A stretch of 64,000 bases of DNA from positions 310,001 to 374,000 of the forward strand of contig NZ_CANMZM010000003.1 in NCBI RefSeq assembly GCF_947502395.1, given 5' to 3'. Under the pieces are notes generated by a model. It was not told the DNA's origin and searched no databases. It was given only the letters and a program-made list of their open reading frames with translations. Made by a program: the position numbers and the translations under genes. Shown piece by piece: positions 8,645-16,676 of this stretch (its first letter is position 1; each line of letters starts with the position of its first letter). This DNA is from an uncultured Erythrobacter sp. (GTDB lineage Bacteria; Pseudomonadota; Alphaproteobacteria; Sphingomonadales; Sphingomonadaceae).

Positions 8645-8945
8645 TGTTAAACTCCCCCCAATTTGAGAACAACGCGACCGCTTATTTGTTTTGCGTGAAG
8701 GCGTTATCCTCGCAAAGTGCCTCTCACGCAAGTGCAAGGATGCACATTTGCTTACCCGCCCATTCTCAGTCTGGGGCACTTCGGGTCTGTGGCGCACCGG
8801 CGGGGTTGCAAACATGGGTCGAAGCCTTGTAGGCGCTTATACAAAGCAAGCGTGCCCATGAAGAAGCGCGTGGCCGGGCTCTTCATCGGATGTCTGGCAG
8901 GAACCGGGCCTCCCTATTCTGGCCCAAACGCGGATCGCTTTATTC
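8645..8945. promoter_or_regulatory. Divergent upstream region of gdhA and the BCCT transporter gene
   Basis: 301 bases without a convincing gene. It must hold both promoters. An inverted repeat GCGTGA/TCACGC flanks about 8692-8731. A 35-codon frame starting at 8858 overlaps the transporter start and was not accepted as a gene. Confidence 0.4.
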
Positions 8946-10676
8946 ATGACCAGCCAGAGCGCTGACCAAACAGCTAGTACTGATCTGCCAATAGCGCCAC
9001 CCCTCGTAGTGCTCCCTATCGATACCCATGACCGTGGGTTTTACGACGGGTTCAGCCGAGAAGTGACGATTCCTGCGAAGATTATTGTCTCGCTCATCAT
9101 CATGTGGGCGATCTTCTTTCCCGTGAACGCGATGGAGACGCTGGCGGTCGCGAATTCAACGATCATCAGCGCGTTTAGCGGCTGGTACGTCTATCTCGTC
9201 GCTTTCCTTGTCATCTGCAGTATGGTGCTGGTTCTGGTGCCGCAGATCGGCAGTTTGAGAATTGGCGCTCCCGGTGAAAAGCCTGAATTTTCGCGGGCTT
9301 CTTGGTTTTCGATGCTGTTTGGAGCGGGGATCGGCATCGGGATGCTCACCTTTTCAACTGGTGAACCACTCGCGCACTTCTCGAACAATCCGGACATTAT
9401 CCGTGGTGCGATCGAGGCGCGCTCTGCCGAAGCGGTGCGGCCAGCTTACATATACACATTCCTGCACTGGGGCTTTGGCGCTTGGTGCACCTATGCATTT
9501 GTGGGACTCGGCATTGGTTATGTGGCCCACCGCAGGGGGCTTCCGCTGACGATCCGTTCTAGCCTTGCACCGCTGTTTGGTGAGCGGATGTCGGGCTTTG
9601 CCGGTCACGCAGTGGATGTCGTCGCGGTCGTCGCGACGATCTTGGGGGTTTCCTACACGCTCGCTTTCGGGGTTGAGCAGTTTGTCGCAGGCCTTTATCG
9701 TATCGGGTTTGGCGACTGGCTGATGGTGGAGGGCGCCGATGGCGGGGGTCTTACTGCCTCGACCGGAGCGATAATCATGGCTTTGCTGGTCCTCGTCGGT
9801 GCGTCTACCGTCAGCGCACTTTCAGGCGTTGGTCGCGGAATCAAATGGCTTTCTAACATCAATATGGCGCTTTCCTTGGGGTTGCTCGCGCTGTTCGTTG
9901 CAGTGGGGTCGGGGTTCTATGGCTTGCAGCTGCTGGCTGTCGGCATCTGGGATTATGTGATCAACTTGCCTGCACAATCGTTCAGCCTGTTCCAGGACGA
10001 CGGCAGCGAAACCGCGGGTGCTCTGGTTGATTGGCAGCTTGGCTGGACGGTGATGTATTGGGCCTGGTGGATCGCCTTTGCACCATTCGTGGGCATGTTC
10101 ATCGCCCGTATTTCGCGCGGACGCACGATCCGCGAATATGTGTTGGGTGTGGCGCTTGTGCCTTCGCTGATGTGCTTTATCTGGATGGCACTAGTGGGCG
10201 GGACTGCGATTGATCTGGAGCTCAGCGGTGTTGCTGGCGGAGCCATTGTGGACGCGCCGATGGCCGATCAGCTTTTCGCAACGCTGGCTTTCTTGCTTGA
10301 TCCCGGTACGGCCGCGATTGTGTCAGGGCTCGTGGTGGTTCTGCTGATGACTTACCTCATTACATCTGCTGACAGCGCAATTTTGATTGTCAACACGATC
10401 AATGGGGCCGGCGACAATGAAGGAGCGCGCCGCTATCACATCCTTTTTTGGGGTACGGCGCTTGCCTTTGTGGTTGGCTCCATGCTGATTTTGGGTGGGA
10501 TAGAGGCGATCCGGATTACCATGATCATCGGCGCATTACCGTTCTCACTTGTGCTTGCCGCAATGTGTGCCTCGATCATCAAGGCGGTTGTCTTCGATCT
10601 CATTCGCAAAAAGCACGGTGTACCGACGACCGCTGAAGCCTGTGAGAGCTGGGATGGCGAAGTCAGAGCCACCTAA
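8946..10676 (+). CDS. BCCT-family transporter (betaine/carnitine/choline type)
   Basis: 576 residues with about twelve membrane segments. Family marks are FGAGIGIGMLTFSTGEPLAH in the fourth to fifth helix region, the HWGFGAW block, and the long helix with YWAWWIAFAPFVGMFIARIS carrying the Trp-rich substrate box. BCCT proteins take up quaternary ammonium or sulfonium compounds such as betaine or DMSP with sodium or protons. The short C-terminal tail lacks a clear osmosensing extension. Substrate specificity cannot be read from sequence alone. No binding protein or catabolic genes accompany it. Confidence 0.93.
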   Translation: MTSQSADQTASTDLPIAPPLVVLPIDTHDRGFYDGFSREVTIPAKIIVSLIIMWAIFFPVNAMETLAVANSTIISAFSGWYVYLVAFLVICSMVLVLVPQIGSLRIGAPGEKPEFSRASWFSMLFGAGIGIGMLTFSTGEPLAHFSNNPDIIRGAIEARSAEAVRPAYIYTFLHWGFGAWCTYAFVGLGIGYVAHRRGLPLTIRSSLAPLFGERMSGFAGHAVDVVAVVATILGVSYTLAFGVEQFVAGLYRIGFGDWLMVEGADGGGLTASTGAIIMALLVLVGASTVSALSGVGRGIKWLSNINMALSLGLLALFVAVGSGFYGLQLLAVGIWDYVINLPAQSFSLFQDDGSETAGALVDWQLGWTVMYWAWWIAFAPFVGMFIARISRGRTIREYVLGVALVPSLMCFIWMALVGGTAIDLELSGVAGGAIVDAPMADQLFATLAFLLDPGTAAIVSGLVVVLLMTYLITSADSAILIVNTINGAGDNEGARRYHILFWGTALAFVVGSMLILGGIEAIRITMIIGALPFSLVLAAMCASIIKAVVFDLIRKKHGVPTTAEACESWDGEVRAT

Positions 10677-11049
10677 GGACTTGGCTCAAGACTTCCAGGT
10701 GTCACAGTATAAATAGGTAGAATTCGAAAATTATTCAAAAAAACTAGAGTATATTCAGAATTACTTATAAACTCTTTATACAAAATGTCTAAATTTGAAG
10801 GCTAATTTTGGAAAATCCATGAGTTTTCATATCTAATTTTTACATTGTTATTTCATTGCAACAGTTGTTTGGAGCTTTGGGAAATGCTGGGTCAAGCTGT
10901 GGCCAGCCCAATGTGCTCTTGTTACCTGCCCTCACAGCGCGCCCCATAATTTGCAAATCGGGTAATCTATGTTGAGCGCGCTGTTCCTGGATGATGTGGC
11001 GCATCCCTTCGCGCCGTTCTCTCCATCCGTAGGTTAAAAGGAAAACATA
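10677..11049. promoter_or_regulatory. Long AT-rich upstream region of the TonB-dependent receptor
   Basis: 373 bases without a gene. Bases about 10705-10870 are strikingly AT-rich in a GC-rich genome, with runs of A and T and no coding signal; the rest returns to normal composition. It separates the transporter from the receptor and probably carries the receptor promoter and its control sites. I see no clear terminator for the transporter. Confidence 0.5.
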
Positions 11050-13701
11050 ATGAGGAACATTGTAACCGGCGCGTCGCTGGGCGCGTTGGCGGTCGCAATC
11101 GCATCACCTGCCGCCGCACAGGACGCAGCAGGTCCCGCAGCTGAAGAACGCCAGGGCGGGGTAGGCACTATCGTCGTGACAGCACAGCGCCGCAGCGAAG
11201 ATCTGCAGGACGTGCCGATCTCGGTCTCAGCGATCGGCGAAGAGCAACTCGACGAGCTCAATATCGACACTTTTGAGGACTATCTCGACCAGATTCCATC
11301 GGTGACCGCAGGCGGCAATGGCCCGGGACAAAGCACGATCTACATTCGCGGCCTTGCATCCACCACGCCGAACATCACCGTAGCTGGTGTTGCTGGCCTT
11401 GCACCGAATGTGGCGCTCTACCTGAATGATCAGCCGCTCTCACAGCCTGGTCGTAACCTTGACGTTTACGCCGCTGATTTGGCGCGGATTGAAGTGCTTT
11501 CGGGTCCGCAAGGCACGCTGTTTGGCGCAAGTTCGCAAGCAGGTGTTGTGCGTCTTATTACGAACAAGCCTGATCTTTCGGGCTTTTCCGCCAAGTCGTC
11601 GGCTGGTGTTAGCTTCACCAAAGGGGGTGAAACGAGCTATCAGGGTGAGTTTATGATCAACGTGCCTGTCACGGAAACATTTGGTCTTCGTGGCGTTGCC
11701 TATCTCGACGATCAGGGCGGGTATATCGATAATGTCGCGGGCACGCGCGATCTCACCGAGAGCGCTCGTTTCCGTCCGGAAGGCTTCGTCCGCGCCAATG
11801 GCGTTCCGGTTTCGGCTGTTCGCGCTGGCTTCCAATCGACCTCAGACCTGTCCGACGTCACTTTCTTGCAAGCTGACAACGCCGGGCTTGCACAGGACAA
11901 CTTCAATGACACCACCTATTCCGGTTTCCGGGTAAGTGCTTTGTGGGAAGCGACACCTGACTGGACCATCAACCTCTCGCACCAGCGTCAGAGCCTTGAA
12001 TCGGACGGTGTCTTTTTCGCCGATCCGGAATTGGGCGGCCTTGGTGACCTAGAGATTGAGCGCTTCGAAGAAGACCGTCTCGAAGACGATTTCTCGAACA
12101 CAAGCTGGACGGTTGAAGGCCGCATCGGCTGGCTCGATGTGATCTACACCGGCGCGTACACCGACCGTGAGAGCGAGCAGCGTGCGGACTACACAGATTA
12201 CCTCTTCGCAGGGCAGTATTTGCCGTATTACATCTGCGATGGCTCGGTGACCTATCCCGGCGCAGCAGACCCAAGCGGGACCTGCCAAGCCCCCAATCTC
12301 TTCATCAATTCGTTCTCAAACACAGAAGTGTTCACGCAGGAACTGCGCTTCTCAACGCCTGACGACTGGCGCGTACGTTTCCAAGGTGGCGGCTTTTATT
12401 CAGATCTCAGCCTCGAAGAACGTGTAGACTTTGCCTATCCTGGCAATGTTCTGGCCAATCCATTTGGCCCCTTTGCAACGAACTTCCCGCAGACAACCGG
12501 CTTTTTCTCTGATCCCGGCCCGTTCCCGGCAGCGACGATTTTCCGCAACGACATTCGCCGCACCGATGAACAATTCGGGATATTCGGTGAAGCCAGCTTT
12601 GATGTGGTTCCGGACTTGCTGAGCGTAACACTTGGCGCGCGTTACTATGATGTCGAAGTCGACTTTGAAGGTTCAGCCAACGGTTCGTTCTGCAACTCAG
12701 GCGCAGCGGAAGATGCGAACGCTTTCGGCACCAACATCAGTGATCTGTACGATGGAGATGGCCAGTTCACATTCATCGGATCGTGTAATGCCGACCTACG
12801 TCAAACCTTCGATCTGAACGACAGTCTTGACGATATTCAGGCCGCTGGTCTGTCAGAAGCTCAAGCAACGCAGGTCTTTAACGCTATCCGGGCACCCGAT
12901 GTGGCGGAAACCAGCGGAGTAATCTTCAAAGGGACCATTACGCTGACGCCGACTGAGGATCTGCTGTTCTACGCAACCTATTCCGAAGGCTTCCGCCCTG
13001 GTTTCCTCAACCGTCCCGGCGGTGCTGTCGGTGCAGGCGGATTTGTTGTTCCGTTCGAGCTTGAGACCGATGAAGTTGAAAACTACGAGATCGGCTGGAA
13101 GCTCGACCTGATTGACGGTCAATTCCGTTGGAACGGCTCGGCCTTCTTTGTTGATATCTCGAACCTGCAAACGCAGATTTTCGATCCGTCGATTACCAAC
13201 CTATTCTTCTCGTCTAACGCTGCGGATGCAGAGATTTACGGGATTGAATCGGATTTCACCATCGCACCCTATGCGACACCGGGTCTGACCTTTGCAGGCG
13301 CATTCTCGATCCTTGACACCGAGGTGACAGAGATACTCATCCCGACCACCGATGTGGTCCTTGGCAGTGACCTTGCATACGCACCCAGCTTCCAAGGGAA
13401 CATCCGGGCACGGTATGAATGGGATGTCTCTGACACTCTTGAGGCATTCATCCAGCCACAGGCGACCTATTCTTCGTCGAAGCAAACTGACATCATCGCG
13501 ATCAACAATATCCAGCTTGATAGCTACACCACGTTTGACCTTTCCGTCGGCGTGAAAGCGGATCAGTGGGGCTTTGAGATCTTCGGTGAGAACCTCAGCG
13601 ATGAGCGTGCGGAAATTTCCGGAATCTTCGGCAATGACCGTGAGCGTATCATCACCAACCGCCCTTTGACCGTGGGTATGCGCGTTTCGTTCGATTATTG
13701 A
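11050..13701 (+). CDS. TonB-dependent receptor
   Basis: 883 residues. A signal peptide (about 1-23, ending PAAAQ) is followed by a TonB-box-like IVVTAQRRSEDLQDVPIS. The plug domain follows (YIRGLAS, LNDQP, IEVLSGPQGTLFGA, GVVRLITNKP), then a beta-barrel finishing with aromatic Phe-Asp-Tyr. This is the sphingomonad/Caulobacter style of receptor for complex substrates, not an obvious siderophore receptor. The next gene is a TPR-sulfotransferase, a pairing often seen in this group of bacteria. The ligand is unknown. Confidence 0.95.
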   Translation: MRNIVTGASLGALAVAIASPAAAQDAAGPAAEERQGGVGTIVVTAQRRSEDLQDVPISVSAIGEEQLDELNIDTFEDYLDQIPSVTAGGNGPGQSTIYIRGLASTTPNITVAGVAGLAPNVALYLNDQPLSQPGRNLDVYAADLARIEVLSGPQGTLFGASSQAGVVRLITNKPDLSGFSAKSSAGVSFTKGGETSYQGEFMINVPVTETFGLRGVAYLDDQGGYIDNVAGTRDLTESARFRPEGFVRANGVPVSAVRAGFQSTSDLSDVTFLQADNAGLAQDNFNDTTYSGFRVSALWEATPDWTINLSHQRQSLESDGVFFADPELGGLGDLEIERFEEDRLEDDFSNTSWTVEGRIGWLDVIYTGAYTDRESEQRADYTDYLFAGQYLPYYICDGSVTYPGAADPSGTCQAPNLFINSFSNTEVFTQELRFSTPDDWRVRFQGGGFYSDLSLEERVDFAYPGNVLANPFGPFATNFPQTTGFFSDPGPFPAATIFRNDIRRTDEQFGIFGEASFDVVPDLLSVTLGARYYDVEVDFEGSANGSFCNSGAAEDANAFGTNISDLYDGDGQFTFIGSCNADLRQTFDLNDSLDDIQAAGLSEAQATQVFNAIRAPDVAETSGVIFKGTITLTPTEDLLFYATYSEGFRPGFLNRPGGAVGAGGFVVPFELETDEVENYEIGWKLDLIDGQFRWNGSAFFVDISNLQTQIFDPSITNLFFSSNAADAEIYGIESDFTIAPYATPGLTFAGAFSILDTEVTEILIPTTDVVLGSDLAYAPSFQGNIRARYEWDVSDTLEAFIQPQATYSSSKQTDIIAINNIQLDSYTTFDLSVGVKADQWGFEIFGENLSDERAEISGIFGNDRERIITNRPLTVGMRVSFDY

Positions 13702-13722
13702 TCGAACGCGACTTTTCAAAGG

Positions 13723-13757
13723 CGGCGGGGGTGGCAGTGTTCACTCCCGCCGTTTTG
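13723..13757 (+). terminator. Terminator after the TonB-dependent receptor
   Basis: An 11-base stem (CGGCGGGGGTG / CACTCCCGCCG, one G-T wobble) with an eight-base loop and a TTTT tail, between the receptor and the sulfotransferase gene. It may be partly read through, since the next start is only 18 bases on. Confidence 0.8.
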
Positions 13758-13774
13758 CTGTCTAAGGCAACGCC

Positions 13775-15748
13775 ATGAGCCGAACAGAGCAACTCCAATC
13801 CGCACAAAAGTCCCTTCAAGCTGGGGAGTTTGAGGCGGGGTTAGATGGGGCGAAGGCGCTTCTTGCCGAGAATCCATCGGATGGTGAGGCGCTCTATATG
13901 GCGGCGGTGGCGTGCCGGTATTTGAAGCGGTTTGATGAGGCAGGTGAGTACCTCACCGCGCTGCATTCCGCCATGCCTGAATATGGCCGCTCGTGGCAGG
14001 AGCAGGGGCATTTGGCCTTGGCGCGCGGCGACAATGCTGGTGCTTTGGCGGCGTTTACTCGCGCGACCCGGTTTAACCCTGCGCTTGAGGCGAGCTGGCG
14101 CGAGCAGTCGCGTTTAGAGGCGGCCGCGGGACGTATGCCTGAGGCAAACGCTGCAAAGGCTCAGCAAGAGCGGATTGCGCGGCTTCCGCGCGAATTGGTC
14201 GCGGTCACCAATCACGTCGCCGAAGGACGCATTGCGCGGGCTGAGGAAATCTGCCGCCATTACCTGCTCACCCATCCCGGCCGCGATGCGGCGCATATTG
14301 AGGGCATGCGGCTGCTGGCGAAAATCGGGATTGAACTTGGCGTATTGGATGATGCTGAGTTCCTTCTTGAAAGCGCGGTCGAATTTGCGCCTGATGATGT
14401 GCAACTCAGGCTCGATTACATCGACGCGCTGCGCCGCCGTCAGAAATCTGCGGAAGCATTGGAGCAGGCCGAACTCCTAATCCAGCGAGATCCGGAAAGC
14501 CCGGTCTTTCAGTCGCGACTTGCAATCGAGCGCATTCAGATGGGCGACTATGAAGGCGGGCTTACGCTTTTCGATCAAGTGCTCGAGAAGCTCCCCAATG
14601 ATCCCGCCAGCCTGACCAGCCGTGGCCATGCGTTAAAGACCAAGGGTGATCGGGGTGAAGCAGAGGAAAGCTACCGCGCAGCCATCGCGGCCAAGCCCGA
14701 CCACGGTGATGCCTATTATGCGCTTGCCAACCTCAAGACGTACAGTTTCAGCGAAAGCGAGATCGCGGCGATGCGCGTGCAGGTTGAGCGGTCTGACCTT
14801 GCATTCATGGACCGAGTCCACCTTAACTTTGCGCTGGCCAAGGCCATGGAAGATGAACGCGATTATGAGGCGGCGTTCCAGCATTACGAAGCCGGAAACA
14901 GCCTGAAGCGAGCACAAACTCGGTACAAGGCCGAAGCCATGAGCGCGGAGCTTACCAAGCAGAAAGAGCATTGTACCGCTGAGCTTTTCGCAAAGCATGG
15001 GGACTCTGGGAACAAAGCACCCGACCCGATCTTCATCCTCGGCCTCCCACGTGCTGGCTCAACCCTGCTGGAACAAATTTTGGCGAGCCACAGTCAGGTC
15101 GACGGGACGCTTGAGCTGCCCAATATTCTGGCTCTTGCCCACCGGCTCCGGGGGCGCAAGGCGGGGCAATCATTGTATCCGCAAGTGCTGCATGATTTGA
15201 CCGCTGAGCAGCTTGAGAAGTTCGGGGCAGACTTTATCGAGAACACCCGCATCCACCGCCAAGATGCGCCGTTTTTCGTCGACAAGATGCCGAACAATTT
15301 CCGGCATATTGGGTTGATCCACCTGATCCTGCCTAACGCCAAGATCATCGACGCCCGCCGCGCGCCGATGGATTGTTGTTTCTCCGGCTTCAAACAGCTG
15401 TTCGCGGAAGGTCAGGAGTTTACCTATGGCCTGCAAGAAGTCGGTCGATACTACGCCGATTATGTCGATCTGATGGACCATTGGGACCAAGTGCTTCCGG
15501 GAAAGGTCTTGCGGGTTCAGCATGAGGACGTTCTCGATGACCTTGAGGGTCAAACGCGGAGAATGCTCGACTTCCTAGACATGCCATTCGAAGAGCAATG
15601 TCTTGCCTTTCACAAGACCGACCGCGCCGTTCGAACGGCGTCCTCCGAACAGGTGCGTCAGCCGATCAATCGAAAGGGTCAAAACGCGTGGAAACCGTTT
15701 GAGCCCTGGCTTGATCCGCTAAAAGAGGCGCTGGAAGGCCACCTCTAA
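13775..15748 (+). CDS. TPR-repeat sulfotransferase
   Basis: 657 residues. Residues about 1-400 are tetratricopeptide-like helical pairs (for example GEALYMAAVACRYLKRFDEA and GDAYYALANLKTY). The C-terminal part is a sulfotransferase domain with the 5'-phosphosulfate loop FILGLPRAGSTLLEQILASH and downstream DARRAPMDCC. The family transfers sulfate from PAPS; the TPR part probably holds a protein partner. Such proteins commonly follow TonB receptors in sphingomonads. The acceptor is unknown, so sulfation of an outer-membrane or secreted product is only a guess. Confidence 0.88.
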   Translation: MSRTEQLQSAQKSLQAGEFEAGLDGAKALLAENPSDGEALYMAAVACRYLKRFDEAGEYLTALHSAMPEYGRSWQEQGHLALARGDNAGALAAFTRATRFNPALEASWREQSRLEAAAGRMPEANAAKAQQERIARLPRELVAVTNHVAEGRIARAEEICRHYLLTHPGRDAAHIEGMRLLAKIGIELGVLDDAEFLLESAVEFAPDDVQLRLDYIDALRRRQKSAEALEQAELLIQRDPESPVFQSRLAIERIQMGDYEGGLTLFDQVLEKLPNDPASLTSRGHALKTKGDRGEAEESYRAAIAAKPDHGDAYYALANLKTYSFSESEIAAMRVQVERSDLAFMDRVHLNFALAKAMEDERDYEAAFQHYEAGNSLKRAQTRYKAEAMSAELTKQKEHCTAELFAKHGDSGNKAPDPIFILGLPRAGSTLLEQILASHSQVDGTLELPNILALAHRLRGRKAGQSLYPQVLHDLTAEQLEKFGADFIENTRIHRQDAPFFVDKMPNNFRHIGLIHLILPNAKIIDARRAPMDCCFSGFKQLFAEGQEFTYGLQEVGRYYADYVDLMDHWDQVLPGKVLRVQHEDVLDDLEGQTRRMLDFLDMPFEEQCLAFHKTDRAVRTASSEQVRQPINRKGQNAWKPFEPWLDPLKEALEGHL

Positions 15749-15752
15749 CCCC

Positions 15753-16091
15753 TCATATCAGCCGCGAGCCCTTGGGCACCGACTGATCTGGTGCGGCGAG
15801 CACAATCGCGCCATCAGCATCCTCAAAACCCAATACGAGGATCTCGCTCATAAACGGCCCGATTTGGCGCGGGGGAAAGTTCACGACCGCCATCACCGTG
15901 CGCCCGGCAAGTCCCTCAGGCGCGTAGTGATCAGTGATCTGCGCGGAGCTCTTCTTGACCCCCAATTCCCCGCCAAAATCGACCCACAGTTTGATTGCAG
16001 GTTTGCGCGCTTCTGGAAAGGGTTCCGCCTTCACGACTTCGCCTGTGCGAATGTCGACTTTCAGGAAATCATCGAATGAGATGTCTGCCAT
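15753..16091 (-). CDS. csaA: CsaA-like tRNA-binding domain protein
   Basis: 112 residues, the usual length of CsaA. The whole protein is one tRNA-binding OB fold: VDIRTGEVVKAEPFPEARKP, SSAQITDHY, AVVNFPPRQIGPFMSEIL and VPKGSRLI are family signatures. CsaA binds tRNA and has been described as having chaperone-like or export-related roles in Bacillus. The start at 16091 (MADISFDD) matches family starts. It converges with the sulfotransferase gene with four bases between them. Confidence 0.9.
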   Translation of the reverse strand: MADISFDDFLKVDIRTGEVVKAEPFPEARKPAIKLWVDFGGELGVKKSSAQITDHYAPEGLAGRTVMAVVNFPPRQIGPFMSEILVLGFEDADGAIVLAAPDQSVPKGSRLI

Positions 16092-16190
16092 CAATACCTC
16101 TGAGTTTTGCGAGTCGTTCGCACTTTTACTTCGTCCCTCTCGGAGATAGATTGCAGGGCGCAACTTAGCAAAAAGCAAGAGAGATACGCC

Positions 16191-16673
16191 TTGGCAAATT
16201 TCATCCTCAATGGGGAGCCGGTGAGCATTGATGCTGAACCGGAGATGCCGATCCTGTGGGTCGTGCGCGAAAAGCTCGGAATGGTGGGCACCAAATTCGG
16301 CTGCGGGATTGCCCAGTGTGGGGCTTGCACTATGCATCTGGACGGCCAACCTGTCCGGTCTTGCTCAACCCCGGTCAGCATGGCTGAGGGGCGCGAGGTT
16401 ACCACCATCGAGGGGATCGGCGGGGTCGACGGCATGATGAGCGCGATCCAGGCCGCTTGGATCAGCGAGCAGGTTCCACAATGCGGATATTGCCAATCGG
16501 GCCAGATCATGAGCGCAACCGCGCTTTTGCGCGACAATCCGACACCGACAGATGATGACATTGATGCCGCGATGAAGGGCAATATCTGCCGTTGTGGCAC
16601 TTACACCCGCATCCGCCGCGCAATTAAGGTCGCAAGTGGCCAACTTGAACCGCGCAGCGAAGATGAGGCTTAA
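16191..16673 (+). CDS. 2Fe-2S subunit of a molybdenum hydroxylase (IorA-like)
   Basis: 160 residues, starting at a TTG (16191) because homologues begin with the beta strand [12 protein letters not shown] and no ATG is in place. It has the two iron-sulfur sites of the xanthine oxidase family: a plant-ferredoxin type N-terminal site ([17 protein letters not shown]) and a C-terminal site ([20 protein letters not shown]). It passes electrons from the molybdenum subunit encoded three bases later to the cytochrome encoded further on. The closest named relative is the small subunit of isoquinoline 1-oxidoreductase; the real substrate is unknown. Confidence 0.92.
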   Translation: MANFILNGEPVSIDAEPEMPILWVVREKLGMVGTKFGCGIAQCGACTMHLDGQPVRSCSTPVSMAEGREVTTIEGIGGVDGMMSAIQAAWISEQVPQCGYCQSGQIMSATALLRDNPTPTDDDIDAAMKGNICRCGTYTRIRRAIKVASGQLEPRSEDEA

Positions 16674-16676
16674 TCC

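Noticed and set aside
8717..8965. Small frame before the BCCT gene (35 codons from the ATG at 8858)
   Set aside because: Overlaps the transporter start, has no good ribosome site and no family match; kept as upstream region.
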